Shown one piece after another: positions 17,754 through 26,979 of a DNA stretch of 64,000 nucleotides; the first letter of the stretch is position 1; the number at the start of each line of letters is the position of its first letter. Below the pieces are notes generated by a model, which did not search any database, was not told where the DNA came from, and saw nothing but the letters and a program-made list of their open reading frames with translations. Source of the stretch: Salinarchaeum sp. Harcht-Bsk1 (GTDB lineage: Archaea; Halobacteriota; Halobacteria; Halobacteriales; Salinarchaeaceae); NCBI RefSeq assembly GCF_000403645.1, contig NC_021313.1, positions 434,001 to 498,000 on the forward strand, written 5' to 3'. A program made the position numbers and the translations under genes.

Positions 17754-18716
17754 ATGCAGGCAGTCCGCTACCACGAGCACGGCGACGCGTCGGTGTTACA
17801 GGTCGACGAGGTTTCGGATCCGAGTCCCGACGCCGACGAGGTGGTCCTGTCGGTGGCCGCAGCCGGCGTGAACCCGGTTGACACGTACTTCCGGGAGGGG
17901 TCCTACGAACCGTTCACGCTGCCGATGATCCCGGGCGTCGACGCTGCCGGCGTCGTCGAGTCGGTTGGCGACGACGTCGATGGCTTCGACGTCGGCGATC
18001 GCGCGATCGCGACGGGGCTCGGAAGCGCCCACCTCGGTGGCTACGCTGAACGGGTCGCCGTGCCGACCGATCGCGTCGCGCACCTCTCCGACGGCGTCGA
18101 CCTGGTCGAGGCCGGAGCAGCGGGCGTCGCCGCCGTCACCGCCTGGCGCGCCCTCATCGACCACGCCGGACTCCAGCCGACCGAGCACTGCCTGATCCAC
18201 GGCGGGAGTGGTGGCGTCGGACACGCCGCCGTGCAGATCGCCAAGGCGGCCGGCGCGACGGTCGTCACGACCGCGGCGCCCCGGTACCACGCTCGGCTCG
18301 AGTCCCTGGGCTCCGACGTCGTCCTCGACTACGATCGAACGGACCTCGCGGACGCCGTACGCGATGCGAGCGACGGCGGCGTCGACGTCACGCTCGACCA
18401 CCGGCTGGACGACTACCTGCAGTTCGACGCCGACGTCGCCGCGCACGAGGGACGCGTCGTCGGCATCGGAGAGAACGACCCGGTCGTCGGCTTCGAGAAC
18501 GACAGTCCGGCCCGGGGCAAGGACCTCCGCTTCCAGTTCATGAGCATGTTCAACACGCCACGGCTGGCGGAGCCACTGGAACGCGTCGCCACCCTGCTCG
18601 ACGACGGTGCGCTCTCGGTCGAGGTCGAACAGACGTACTCACTCGAGAATGCCGCGGCTGCCCAGACCTCGGTGATGACCGACTCGTTCCTGGGGAAACT
18701 CGCGATCACGCCCTGA
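17754..18716 (+). CDS. qor: NADPH:quinone oxidoreductase, zinc-independent MDR family
   Basis: 320-residue medium-chain reductase, cytoplasmic. The N-terminal catalytic domain has GVNPVDTYFREG and MIPGVDAAGVVESVG, and the Rossmann segment HGGSGGVGHAAVQIAKAAGA gives the nucleotide-binding glycine motif GGSGGVG. No structural-zinc cysteine cluster is present, which places it with quinone reductase/zeta-crystallin rather than zinc alcohol dehydrogenases. It is expected to reduce quinones or other alpha,beta-unsaturated carbonyls with NADPH. It appears monocistronic: it has its own promoter and is followed by palindromic sequence. Confidence 0.88.
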   Translation: MQAVRYHEHGDASVLQVDEVSDPSPDADEVVLSVAAAGVNPVDTYFREGSYEPFTLPMIPGVDAAGVVESVGDDVDGFDVGDRAIATGLGSAHLGGYAERVAVPTDRVAHLSDGVDLVEAGAAGVAAVTAWRALIDHAGLQPTEHCLIHGGSGGVGHAAVQIAKAAGATVVTTAAPRYHARLESLGSDVVLDYDRTDLADAVRDASDGGVDVTLDHRLDDYLQFDADVAAHEGRVVGIGENDPVVGFENDSPARGKDLRFQFMSMFNTPRLAEPLERVATLLDDGALSVEVEQTYSLENAAAAQTSVMTDSFLGKLAITP

Positions 18717-18758
18717 TCGGCCGATCCAGGGCGAGACGGCCACCCTGGCCGCTCTGCA

Positions 18759-18827
18759 CCGATAGTTCTCGTTCTGGAGAGCGAGATTATCGGTCGGCTC
18801 ACCGACGCGTCTCACGCGTGATAATCG
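18759..18827. repeat. Nested inverted repeats after qor
   Basis: Three adjoining palindromic units: CCGATA...TATCGG (18759-18793, 11-12 bp imperfect stem), GTCGG-CTCA-CCGAC (18793-18806) and the doubled ACGCGT ... ACGCGT followed by GATAATCG. It lies 43 bases after the qor stop, so it may work as a terminator or as a regulator-binding region. The GATA/TTATCG words recall the arrays around the cupin gene at 50.5-51.2 kb. Confidence 0.45.
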
Positions 18828-18962
18828 AATCGCAAGCGGGCGTCGGGCCACAACCCATATATGGCCGGAGTGGTCGAACGGCCCGAAGGGTTAAGAACCG
18901 CCCGAGGGCGTGGCGATAAGGGCTTTATTCGGTTCCCTCTTCTTCGGTGGTAGGTGACGACG

Positions 18963-19142
18963 ATGCCAGAAACCCCGCCGTCCGACGGCACCGAGGTCGA
19001 GCCCGAGGAGCGGCCGCCGGAGGAGACCGTCGACTTCGTCGAAACGTACGAGACCGACGACGGGATCGTGTTCTACGACGTCGACAATCCGCTCGCGTGG
19101 CTCGAGTCCGATCAGGTTGTGCCCCTGGACGAGACACTGTAA
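18963..19142 (+). CDS. Small acidic haloarchaeal protein
   Basis: 59 residues, with no cysteine pairs or membrane segment. The first 20 residues are Pro/Glu-rich and presumably disordered; the rest (VDFVETYETDDGIVFYDVDNPLAWLESD) looks like a short folded segment. Small proteins of this type are common and conserved in haloarchaea, but no function can be assigned. A TATA-like CTTTATTC lies ~36 bases before the ATG, leaving a short leader. An in-frame GTG nine bases upstream is an alternative start. Confidence 0.6.
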   Translation: MPETPPSDGTEVEPEERPPEETVDFVETYETDDGIVFYDVDNPLAWLESDQVVPLDETL

Positions 19143-19232
19143 GCCCTCGGTGCCGGCGATCGCCGTCGCCTTCCTGCCATGGTGACCCCAGGCCTTGGTC
19201 ACCCTCTGACCCGTACTGCCACAACGTGTGGC

Positions 19233-19238
19233 TTATTT
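19233..19238 (+). promoter_or_regulatory. TATA box of the 115-aa membrane protein gene
   Basis: TTATTT centred ~25 bases before the GTG at 19261. This spacing favours the GTG at 19261 over the GTG at 19228. Confidence 0.5.
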
Positions 19239-19260
19239 CGCGTGCTGTCCTACGTCCACT

Positions 19261-19608
19261 GTGTTCGGAGAGGAGCCCGAAGCAGAGCGAGAGGCCGTTC
19301 CGGACGAGCCATTTCGCGACGACGAGGAGCCCGAGGATCCGGGTGCGATCGAAGCAGAGCCGGAATTCGACGTTCGTACCGGTGAGGACCTCGTCGACGA
19401 CCTCCCCTCCGGCGCCGAGGTCCCCGCCGACGTCCGGAAGGTCTTCTGGTCCTCCGTGTTGCTCCTCAAGGTGGCACTCGTCTCGCTCACGCTCGCGGCC
19501 CTGTTGGCGTACTTCCGTGGCCAACTTTTGCTGGCCGCCGGACTCGCGGTGCTCGGCCTCCTGGCCGGGACGCGAACCGTGCTGAAGGTCCGATCGTACA
19601 CCGAGTAG
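19261..19608 (+). CDS. Small two-helix membrane protein
   Basis: 115 residues. An acidic cytoplasmic N-terminal half (residues 1-55, rich in Glu/Asp/Pro) is followed by two close hydrophobic helices: VFWSSVLLLKVALVSLTLAA and a second one containing LLLAAGLAVLGLLAG. The C-terminal tail KVRSYTE is short and basic. It resembles small uncharacterised haloarchaeal membrane proteins; no function can be proposed. The GTG start is chosen from promoter spacing. It lies 49 bases before the next gene on the same strand. Confidence 0.65.
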   Translation: MFGEEPEAEREAVPDEPFRDDEEPEDPGAIEAEPEFDVRTGEDLVDDLPSGAEVPADVRKVFWSSVLLLKVALVSLTLAALLAYFRGQLLLAAGLAVLGLLAGTRTVLKVRSYTE

Positions 19609-19657
19609 CGGGTCCCCCAGCCGAAACTGCTTCCCGGCACCCACGCCACGAACAGGT

Positions 19658-20086
19658 ATGAACACGGTCGAGGACGAGTCCGGACGACGCTTCCTCCTGG
19701 TCAAGCGGTCCGCAGATTCCTGGCTCGTTCGCGATCCCTCGACGGGAGCGGAGTCCTATCGCGACGCCGCCGAGCTAACGATAGTCGAGGACGCCTCGGC
19801 ACTCGAGACGGCGAGTGAAGGCATCGATCCAGCCGTCCGCCGGTTGCTCACCGCCGTCCACAGCGAACGAATCCTCGGTCTCGTCGTCACGATCGTCGAT
19901 CGCGACGCAGTCGCTGTCCGCGAATTGCTCGATACCACTACGCTCTGTGAATCGGACCTCCACGGCGCGATCGCCGAACTCGTCGCCGCTGGCCTGCTCG
20001 CCGAGACGACCGTCGCCGGCGAGCGAGGCTACGAGGCGACGGAACTGGCGGCGAGTGCAGTCGAACAGCTTCGATCGGAAGAGTAG
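19658..20086 (+). CDS. Haloarchaeal protein with C-terminal winged-helix-like region
   Basis: 142 residues. The N-terminal third (RRFLLVKRSADSWLVRDPSTG) looks like a small beta domain; the C-terminal part contains LCESDLHGAIAELVAAGLLAETTVAG then YEATELA, a winged-helix pattern. It may be a DNA-binding or protein-protein adaptor. It is convergent with rad50, separated by an 81-base GATCG-rich gap. Confidence 0.6.
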   Translation: MNTVEDESGRRFLLVKRSADSWLVRDPSTGAESYRDAAELTIVEDASALETASEGIDPAVRRLLTAVHSERILGLVVTIVDRDAVAVRELLDTTTLCESDLHGAIAELVAAGLLAETTVAGERGYEATELAASAVEQLRSEE

Positions 20087-20155
20087 CCCCGATCGGGGGA
20101 GTGGCGCCGATCGAGACCGTCGATCGCAGCGGTTGCGCCGATCGGGGGTAGCCGA
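20087..20155. repeat. CGATCG-rich palindromes between convergent genes
   Basis: A perfect 12-base palindrome CCCCGATCGGGG begins directly after the stop at 20086. GCCGATCG recurs at ~20106 and ~20137, the latter extended to GATCGGGGGTAG. The position between two convergent genes suggests a shared termination or spacer element. Confidence 0.4.
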
Positions 20156-20167
20156 TCCGCGGACGGC

Positions 20168-22837
20168 TCAGTCGTCCAGCGCCGCGAGGTCGAGCGGGCC
20201 ACGATCGACCGTCGCGCGGTTCGTGCTCGGATCCTTCCGGACCCGGACGTGAGCGTCCGCCGCGTCGAGGAGTTCGTCGTCGTGGCTGACGACCAGGATC
20301 TGCTCCACGCCGAGATCGGTCATCGCGTTGATCAGCTCCACGAGCTTGCCGACGTGGCCCGAGTCGAGGAACACCGTCGGTTCGTCGAGGATCAGCGGCG
20401 GCATCGGTGCCGAGCCCTCGATCCCCTCCGCGAGCAGCCGATAGATCGCACACCGGAGGCTGAGGTTGAACAGCGCTCGCTCGCCCCCGGAGAGCTGCGT
20501 CGGCGCGAGCGGTTCGCCGTCGCGCTGGTAGACGGTGAGTTCGTAGTCGCCGGAGAGTTCGATGCGGTCGTAGGCGTCGTTGCGATAGACGAGCTCGAAC
20601 GTCTCGTTGAGCAGCCGTTCGAGGTGGGCGACGTTGCGCTGACGAAGTTCGGCACGGAGGTCGCCGTAAGTCGCCTCCAGCTCCTCGGCCTCGGCCTTGA
20701 GCGATTCGAGGGCGTCGCGTTCCTCCGCGAGGGACTCGTGGCGCTCGCGGAGGGACTCGAGTTCGTCGATCTCGGCCTTCACGCGGCCGATCTGGTTCTG
20801 TAGCTCGTCGCGGCGCTCCAGCTTCGCCTCGAGTTCCTCGGTCGCGTCCTCGAGGTAGGACTCGGCGCGTTGCTTGTCCTCGCGGGCCTCCTCGATTCTG
20901 TCCTCGTCGTAGGCGTCCTCGATCTCGGCGACGCGCTCGCGACGCTCGCGGAGCGTCTCACGACGTTCCTCGTTCTGTTCGGCGAGGAGTTCCCGGCGTT
21001 CGCGGAGCGAGTCCATCTCGTCGGCGAGGTCGGCGAGTTCCTCGATGGCCTCGAGGAGGGCGTCGAGTCGTTCCTCGCGGTCCCGAAGTGACTGCCGTTC
21101 CTGGTTGAGTTCGGCGATCGCCTGCCGCTCGTCGTCGACGGCCTCGCGTTTGGCCTCGGCAGTCTCCCGGGCCGCTTGGGCGTCCGCCTCCAGTTGCTCC
21201 GCGTCCTCCCGCAGCGTCTCCACGCGCGCTCGCTTGTCCTCGATCGTCGTCTCGCGTTCGGAGAGGAGTTCGGTCACCGAATCGCGGCGCTCCTCGAGGC
21301 GATCGATCTCCTCGGCGGCGTCGACGAGTTCCTCCGCCCGTTCGAGCCGCTCGGCGAGCGTCTCGCGACGCTCGTCCAGTTCCTCGATCTCCTCCTCGAT
21401 CGCTTCGCGCCGCTCGCGATCCTCGCCGAGTGCGTCGACGTGCGGGGAATCCTCGACGGGTTGGCCGCACTCGGGACACTTGCCTTCCTCGAGGAGTTCC
21501 TCGCCGCGTTCGATGCGGTCGACGACCGCCTCGCGATCGGCGCGGCGGTCAGCGAGTTGGTCCTCGACGTCGCCGATGGCGCCCTCGATCTCGGCAGCGT
21601 GTTCCTCGGCCCCCGCTTGCTCGACCGGTGCGTCCTCGAAGCGCGCACGCAAATCGCCGAGTTGCTCCTCGAGGTCCTCGACGCTCTCCCGGCGCTCGGC
21701 CAGGGTCGCCTCGTCGTCCTCGATCTCTGCCTCGAGTTCCGCGGCCTGCTCGCGTTTGGCCTCGGCCTCGGCTTCGCACTCATCGGCGTCCGCTTCGGCG
21801 TCCTCGGCGTCGCTGGAGAGCTCCTGGATCGCGAGGCGCTGTCCCTCGAGTTCGTCACGCAGTTCGTCGTCGCGGGCTTCGACCGCCGTCAGCGCCCCTT
21901 CCACAGCCTCGGCCTCCGCCTCGTCGACCTCGCTCTCGGCGAGCAGTTCGTCCCGGCGCTCAGAGAGTTCCTCGCGTCGATTCCGGCACTCCGAGAGCCG
22001 TTCCTGAAGTTCGTCGCGTGTCTCTTCAGTCCCAGCGATCTGCTCTTCCTTCTCCTCGATTCCCTCGCGCAGCTCCGCGAGCTCCTCGCGCTTCTCCGCG
22101 AACTCCTCGAGCACCGATGCCGCGTCGGCCTTCGTCTCCTCGGCCTGCTCGATCTGGGCTTCGACGTGGTCGATCTCGTCTTCGACCTCGCCGAGGTCGG
22201 TCTCCAGTTCGTTCAACTGGGCGTGGAGGTCGGCGTCCTCTTTCTCCTCGATCTGCTCCTCGATCCCCGAGACCTCGCCGCGAACCTCACCCAGAGCGTC
22301 CTCCACGGCGAGCCTGGCGTCGCCAGCCCGATCGCGGTACTCTTCGAGTGCTCCGAGTTGGAGCAGTTCGTCGATGGTGTCCTGGCGCTCGCTCGGCGTC
22401 GCGTGGATGAGTTTGTTGACCTCGCCCTGCCGGACGTAGGCGCAGTTGACGAACGCCTCGGCGTCCATCCTGAGCAGGTCGGCGATCGACGCCCGGACGT
22501 CGCGAGCACCCTCGATCGTGTGCTCGGGCGTCTCCAGTACACACTTCGCTGTGGTCGCACGCTCGCCTGTCGCTCGGACGCGGCGTTCGATCCGGTACTC
22601 GGCGCCGTCGTGGGCAAACCAGACCTCGACCTCGGCGTCGTCGGCGCCGGTCGAGACGAAGTCCTCGAGCGTCTCGTCGAGCGCTCGGGCGCCGTAGAGC
22701 GCGAAGAACGCGCCCTCTAGCAGCGTCGTCTTGCCGCTTCCGTTCGGCCCGTGGACGACGGTGACGCCGGACTCGAGGTCGACGTCGGCCTCGCCGTAGC
22801 ACCGGACGTTCTCGAGGCGGACGCGCTGGATCCTCAT
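20168..22837 (-). CDS. rad50: DNA double-strand break repair ATPase Rad50
   Basis: 889 residues. ABC-type N-terminal head with Walker [10 protein letters not shown] (~30-38), long heptad coiled coils (~180-740) folded back at a zinc hook CPEC (~454-457), and a C-terminal head with signature [13 protein letters not shown] and Walker [12 protein letters not shown]. Rad50 bridges and processes DNA ends with Mre11. The ATG at 22837 begins the family sequence [15 protein letters not shown]; a much longer upstream extension was rejected. It starts 16 bases after the mre11 stop, so the two form an operon. The very high Glu content is normal for haloarchaea. Confidence 0.97.
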   Translation of the reverse strand: MRIQRVRLENVRCYGEADVDLESGVTVVHGPNGSGKTTLLEGAFFALYGARALDETLEDFVSTGADDAEVEVWFAHDGAEYRIERRVRATGERATTAKCVLETPEHTIEGARDVRASIADLLRMDAEAFVNCAYVRQGEVNKLIHATPSERQDTIDELLQLGALEEYRDRAGDARLAVEDALGEVRGEVSGIEEQIEEKEDADLHAQLNELETDLGEVEDEIDHVEAQIEQAEETKADAASVLEEFAEKREELAELREGIEEKEEQIAGTEETRDELQERLSECRNRREELSERRDELLAESEVDEAEAEAVEGALTAVEARDDELRDELEGQRLAIQELSSDAEDAEADADECEAEAEAKREQAAELEAEIEDDEATLAERRESVEDLEEQLGDLRARFEDAPVEQAGAEEHAAEIEGAIGDVEDQLADRRADREAVVDRIERGEELLEEGKCPECGQPVEDSPHVDALGEDRERREAIEEEIEELDERRETLAERLERAEELVDAAEEIDRLEERRDSVTELLSERETTIEDKRARVETLREDAEQLEADAQAARETAEAKREAVDDERQAIAELNQERQSLRDREERLDALLEAIEELADLADEMDSLRERRELLAEQNEERRETLRERRERVAEIEDAYDEDRIEEAREDKQRAESYLEDATEELEAKLERRDELQNQIGRVKAEIDELESLRERHESLAEERDALESLKAEAEELEATYGDLRAELRQRNVAHLERLLNETFELVYRNDAYDRIELSGDYELTVYQRDGEPLAPTQLSGGERALFNLSLRCAIYRLLAEGIEGSAPMPPLILDEPTVFLDSGHVGKLVELINAMTDLGVEQILVVSHDDELLDAADAHVRVRKDPSTNRATVDRGPLDLAALDD

Positions 22838-22853
22838 GCAGACACCTCCGCGC

Positions 22854-24329
22854 TCACAGGTACTCCTCCATAGATGCCTGACTCTCCTTCTCCGCGGGGG
22901 CGTCGTCGCTCGATTCGCTGGTTCCGTCAGGCGAGGCGCCGGGATCGTCTGTTGTGCCGGCATCGTCCGACGACGTGCTGGGCCCGTCCGTGGTGTCGGG
23001 ATCGTCCGCGAGCATATCGGGATCAGCCGTGGACGTCCCGGGATCCGCACTCGATCGACCGGAATCGACGTCCTGCGTCGCGGTATCGGCAGCCGATGGG
23101 GCCGTATCCGACTCGGAAGCAGCCCCGTCGTCGACTGATTCCGACCCGGATTCGTCACCGTCCTCGGCGACGGGCGATGTGGGCCGATCCTCCTCTGGCA
23201 CTGGTTCGAACGCTTCCAGCCCCGCCTCGCGGTGCTCGGCAACGCGTCGTCGTGCGGACCCGCGGACGTTCGAGTCTGCGATGGAGCCGTCGCGAACGAC
23301 TCGATCCAGATCGCGCGCCGCGGAACTCAACCCCATCTCGCGGACACGCTGGCGGACGGCCTCGTCGGGATCCGCGAAGGAGACCTCGAGGTCGTCGTCC
23401 TCGGCGGTCTCGACGTCCCTGCGATCGTTCACTCGGGCGACGATCGCGCCCTGCTCGCTGGCGAGTTCCTCGATCGGGCCAGGTGCGATCGGTTCGCCCT
23501 CGCCCTCGACGGTGACGATCGTCACGGCGTCCTCGTGGTCGTGCTCGCGAACGCGCTCGCGGACGACCTCGGCACCCTCGCCGTCGGCGAGTTCCACGTC
23601 GACGAAGACGAACTCCCGCGTCTCGAGCGTTCGGCGAGTGATCCGGAGGCCGCCGTCGTCGACCGTGACGACGTTGTAGCCCCGATCTGCCCGCTCGCTC
23701 GCGCTCGCCCGCTCCGTCGACCCGGGATAGGTCACCCAGGTGTCGCCGACCTGCTGCTTTCCGGGAATGTGGTTGTCCCCGAGCAGCATGGCGTCGAAGT
23801 CGACCGTCGCCGCGTCGAGGACGTGCTCGGTGTCCCACTCCGCGGGGTCGAACGGGCCGAAAAGGCCGTGAGCGACGAGTGCCGATCGTGCCGCGTCGTG
23901 GCCGTCGAACTCGTACCCCAGCTCGTCGCGTTCGCTCTCGGGCACGTGATCGAGGCCGTAGAGCGCGAGGTCGTCGCCCTCCTCGCCGACGACGCGGGGC
24001 TCGTCGTCGAGGCGCTCGGCGAGATCGAGATCAGCGAAGAGGTCGAGCCACTGTCCCGAGCGCTTTGCCTCGTGGTTGCCGACGATCGCGAGAAACGGAA
24101 TCCCGGCGGCGCGCAGTTCGCGGAGTGCGGCGACGACGCCCTGGAGGTCCTGGAGGTCGGGCCGCCGGTCGTGGAAGAGGTCGCCCGCGTGGACGACGGC
24201 GTCGACGTCGTCGGCGATGGCGTCCTCGACGACCGACTCGAAGCCCCGGAGGAAGTCCCGACGGCGGCGGGGATCGTGGTACTGCTGGTAGCCGACGTGG
24301 GTGTCCCCGGTGTGGAGGACTCTGGTCAC
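22854..24329 (-). CDS. mre11: DNA double-strand break repair nuclease Mre11
   Basis: 491 residues. Calcineurin-like phosphoesterase motifs in order: GDTHVG (~8-13), GDLFHD, GNHEAK and LLGDNHIPG, which bind two Mn ions and form the nuclease site. After ~residue 370 comes a long disordered tail rich in Asp, Ser, Thr, Gly and Pro, ending in a short conserved-looking MEEYL that probably contacts Rad50 or DNA. The GTG at 24329 yields [13 protein letters not shown], the normal N-terminus; upstream in-frame codons would add a non-homologous leader. It is the first gene of the mre11-rad50 operon. Confidence 0.96.
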   Translation of the reverse strand: MTRVLHTGDTHVGYQQYHDPRRRRDFLRGFESVVEDAIADDVDAVVHAGDLFHDRRPDLQDLQGVVAALRELRAAGIPFLAIVGNHEAKRSGQWLDLFADLDLAERLDDEPRVVGEEGDDLALYGLDHVPESERDELGYEFDGHDAARSALVAHGLFGPFDPAEWDTEHVLDAATVDFDAMLLGDNHIPGKQQVGDTWVTYPGSTERASASERADRGYNVVTVDDGGLRITRRTLETREFVFVDVELADGEGAEVVRERVREHDHEDAVTIVTVEGEGEPIAPGPIEELASEQGAIVARVNDRRDVETAEDDDLEVSFADPDEAVRQRVREMGLSSAARDLDRVVRDGSIADSNVRGSARRRVAEHREAGLEAFEPVPEEDRPTSPVAEDGDESGSESVDDGAASESDTAPSAADTATQDVDSGRSSADPGTSTADPDMLADDPDTTDGPSTSSDDAGTTDDPGASPDGTSESSDDAPAEKESQASMEEYL

Positions 24330-24422
24330 ACCCGAGTACTGCCAGCCCGCTCCCTTAGCAGTTCCGCGAGCGCGGCGAAAGTGAACCTCGCTCTGCCGGG
24401 GCTCCAGCCCTCGGCGAGCCAC

Positions 24423-25796
24423 TCAAACCAGCGGTTCGACGATTTCGCGGCCCGCCGCGAGCAACCCGTCGATGCGGTCGTCGGACTCCGCTTCCGCGTA
24501 GATCCGGAGCTTCGGTTCCGTCCCGCTCGGCCGGACGAGCACCCAGGTGCCGTCGGCGAGCATGCACTTCACGCCGTCGGCAGGATTGACCGACTCGACT
24601 GCAGCGCCAGCGACGGCGTCGGGCAGTTCGTCTTCGAGCGCCGCCATCACCGGCTCCTTCCGGTCGTCGGGGCAGACGACGCTCACGCGGTCCTGCCGGA
24701 GGTTGCCGTAGGCAGATCGAAGCCGCTCGATCCGATCCTGCAGCGGCTCCTCGGCGTGTGCCGCCGCCGCGAGCACTGCCGCGAGCGTGCCGTCCTTCTC
24801 CCGGACGTGCCCACGAATCGAGAGCCCGCCGCTCTCCTCGCCGCCGATCAGCGCATCGTCCTCTGCCATCGCCTGCGCGACCCACTTGAATCCGACCGGC
24901 GTCTCGGCGATCGCCTCGTCGTGGTCCTCGGCGATCCGATCGATCAGGCTCGACGTCGAGACCGTCCGGACCGCCGGTCCCGTATCGGACTGCAGGAGGA
25001 ACTCGTAGAGCGCCGCGAGCAACTCGTTGGCGTCGAGGAAGCCGGCCTCGGTCACGATCGCGACGCGGTCGGCGTCGCCGTCGTTGGCAATTCCGAGGTC
25101 GACCTCCCCGGCTTCGACCATCTCGGCCAGTTCCTCGAGCATCTCCGGTTCGGGATTGGGCTCCCCGCCACCGAAGGTCGGATCCCGGGTACAGCGCAGG
25201 CGGAAGACGTCCGCCCCGGCGCGTTCGAGCGCGTCGTCGGTCACGCCGCGACCGCTCCCGTGAATCGCGTCGTAGGCGACCGTCAGACCGTCGAGGTCGG
25301 GCGCGAGGAGGTCGAGCACCGCGCCGATCTGGGACTCGATCAGGTCCACCTCGCGGATCTCGCCCTGTGCGCCCTCGTTCGAAGGTTCGGGCTCGCGAAG
25401 CCCGGCTTCGATCCGCTCGGTGACGGCCGGCAGCGCCGGAGCGCCGTCGTGCGGGATGAACTTCACGCCGCTGTACTCCGGCGGGTTGTGCGAGGCCGTC
25501 ACGACGAACCCGCCGGCAGCGTCGCGCTGGACGATGGCGAGCGCGACCGCTGGCGTTGGGCAGTCCCGGTCCGCGAGCAACACGTCGTGCCCACCGGCCG
25601 CGAGCACGCGAGCGATCTCCTCGGCTCGCTCGCGAGCACCGTCCCGGGCGTCGTACCCGATCACGATCTGCTCGCCGTCGAGTCCGTCCTCGGCCAGCAG
25701 GTCCACCACCGACTGGGCGATGGCGTGGAGTCGCTCGGGCGTCACGAGGTCGGAATGGGCACGCCACCCGTCGGTCCCGAACGAGATTTCGTCCAT
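24423..25796 (-). CDS. Phosphoglucomutase/phosphomannomutase family protein
   Basis: 457-residue alpha-D-phosphohexomutase. The N-terminus has FGTDGWR; the phosphoserine loop is TASHNPPEYSG; the Mg site is NDGDADRVAIV; the sugar-binding loop is GGEESGGLSIRGH; and the C-terminal phosphate-binding loop is VRPSGTEPKLRIYAE. All four active-site loops are intact, so it should interconvert hexose-1- and -6-phosphates or phosphohexosamines; which sugar cannot be told from sequence. The ATG at 25796 was chosen as the family start; a TATA-like GCTTTTT is ~29 bases upstream, so it likely has its own promoter between scpA and mre11. Confidence 0.93.
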   Translation of the reverse strand: MDEISFGTDGWRAHSDLVTPERLHAIAQSVVDLLAEDGLDGEQIVIGYDARDGARERAEEIARVLAAGGHDVLLADRDCPTPAVALAIVQRDAAGGFVVTASHNPPEYSGVKFIPHDGAPALPAVTERIEAGLREPEPSNEGAQGEIREVDLIESQIGAVLDLLAPDLDGLTVAYDAIHGSGRGVTDDALERAGADVFRLRCTRDPTFGGGEPNPEPEMLEELAEMVEAGEVDLGIANDGDADRVAIVTEAGFLDANELLAALYEFLLQSDTGPAVRTVSTSSLIDRIAEDHDEAIAETPVGFKWVAQAMAEDDALIGGEESGGLSIRGHVREKDGTLAAVLAAAAHAEEPLQDRIERLRSAYGNLRQDRVSVVCPDDRKEPVMAALEDELPDAVAGAAVESVNPADGVKCMLADGTWVLVRPSGTEPKLRIYAEAESDDRIDGLLAAGREIVEPLV

Positions 25797-25884
25797 ACCC
25801 GACAGGTCGATGGCCCGCGGCAAAAAGCTTCGTCAGACCAGCTTCCGGCGGTCCATACGCAACGCTGTCGATCGAGTTCGCCGG

Positions 25885-26979
25885 TCAGTCCGCCACCGCA
25901 CCTTCGACGCCGAGGTCCGCCGTGGGATCCTGAATCCAGAGGTCGCCGAACAGTTCGTCTTGCTGAAGTCTGACCTCGCTTCGATTCGCGAGGAAGAGGA
26001 TGGCGAGGAAGGTGTGGACGCGCGATCCCCCCGAATCCTCGACTTCCCGGAAGAGCACCTCCGGCCGCCCGGCGTCGTAGTGCTCGGTGAGTTCGGCCCG
26101 GACGGTGTCGATAATCTCCTCGATGTCTTCGCCGTGCGTCCGCTCCGTCACCTCCGCCGCAGTCGGCTCGCCTTCCATGCGGCGGTCGTCGTTCATGTGG
26201 TAGTCGACCGTCTGGGTGCCGCGGTCGAAGCCCGCCGGCGAGCCACTGGTGTCGTACTCGCGGCCCTCCTTCCACCAGGACCCGCGCTCGGCCTCCCGGA
26301 GTTCTCTGACGAGTTCGTCGAGCGTCTCCGGGGTGCCACGGACGTGCTTGCGCTGGAGCCGACGGTCCATCTCCGCTTCGAGCGAGTCGATCGGGTCGAA
26401 CGCCGGCGGTGCGTCCTCTGGCGATTCCATCGGAGCGTCCCAGGGGTCCTCGGCCTGCTCCTCGGCCGCGTCGGGTTCGAGCAGGACGTCGCTCTTCATC
26501 CGCACCAGCACGGAGGCGTAGAACAAGGCCCGGCCGGACTCGCGGAGACTGCCCTCCTCGAGCGCGGCGAGGAACTCCTCGGTCACGTCGACGACGTCGA
26601 CGTCCCACGGATCGATCTCCCCGTCCTTCGCCAGCTGGACGAGGAGTTCGATCGGCTCGACTTCCTCGTCATCGTCGTCCGCGTCGACGCTGTCGGCGTC
26701 GTCCTCGCCGTCTCCGGTATCGCCGATACCCGCCTCCTCAGCCAGGTCGTCGGCGATGAGGTCCTCTGCCTCGACGGGCCCAGCCGATGCGTTCGGCGTG
26801 CCGGTCTCCAGCGTCGCAGCACCGCCGTTGGCCGCAACGTCCTCCTCGTCGATCGCGTCGGGTTCGTCTTCGTCCGCTCCGGGCGGCGTCCGCTCCTCGT
26901 GACCGGCGATGTCCAGCGGAACGTCGTCGGACTCGTCCTCGGCCGACTGCGCCGCCTCCCCGGGAGTCCCGTCAGTCAT
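25885..26979 (-). CDS. scpA: Segregation and condensation protein ScpA
   Basis: 364-residue kleisin partner of SMC. Residues 1-105 are an acidic disordered extension; then comes the kleisin N-domain (EPIELLVQLAKDGEIDPWDVDVVDVTEEFLAAL), typical of ScpA helix bundles that bind the SMC neck. The C-terminal winged helix is at FLAILFLANRSEVRLQQDELFGDLWI. Its start codon overlaps the smc stop by eight bases, so it is translationally coupled to smc. No ScpB gene is present nearby, as is usual in many archaea. Confidence 0.9.
   Translation of the reverse strand: MTDGTPGEAAQSAEDESDDVPLDIAGHEERTPPGADEDEPDAIDEEDVAANGGAATLETGTPNASAGPVEAEDLIADDLAEEAGIGDTGDGEDDADSVDADDDDEEVEPIELLVQLAKDGEIDPWDVDVVDVTEEFLAALEEGSLRESGRALFYASVLVRMKSDVLLEPDAAEEQAEDPWDAPMESPEDAPPAFDPIDSLEAEMDRRLQRKHVRGTPETLDELVRELREAERGSWWKEGREYDTSGSPAGFDRGTQTVDYHMNDDRRMEGEPTAAEVTERTHGEDIEEIIDTVRAELTEHYDAGRPEVLFREVEDSGGSRVHTFLAILFLANRSEVRLQQDELFGDLWIQDPTADLGVEGAVAD

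Noticed and set aside
18862-18930. tRNA-like sequence after qor (GCCGGAGTGGTCGAACGG)
   Set aside because: The beginning resembles a D-arm, but no matching acceptor stem, anticodon stem or T-loop follows.
20084-20167. Rho-independent style terminator between the 142-aa gene and rad50
   Set aside because: The palindromes are present but no T-run follows on either strand, so it is listed only as a repeat.
22838-23242. Upstream extension of the rad50 reading frame
   Set aside because: It overlaps mre11 and is Arg/Pro-rich without homology. Family sequence starts at 22837.
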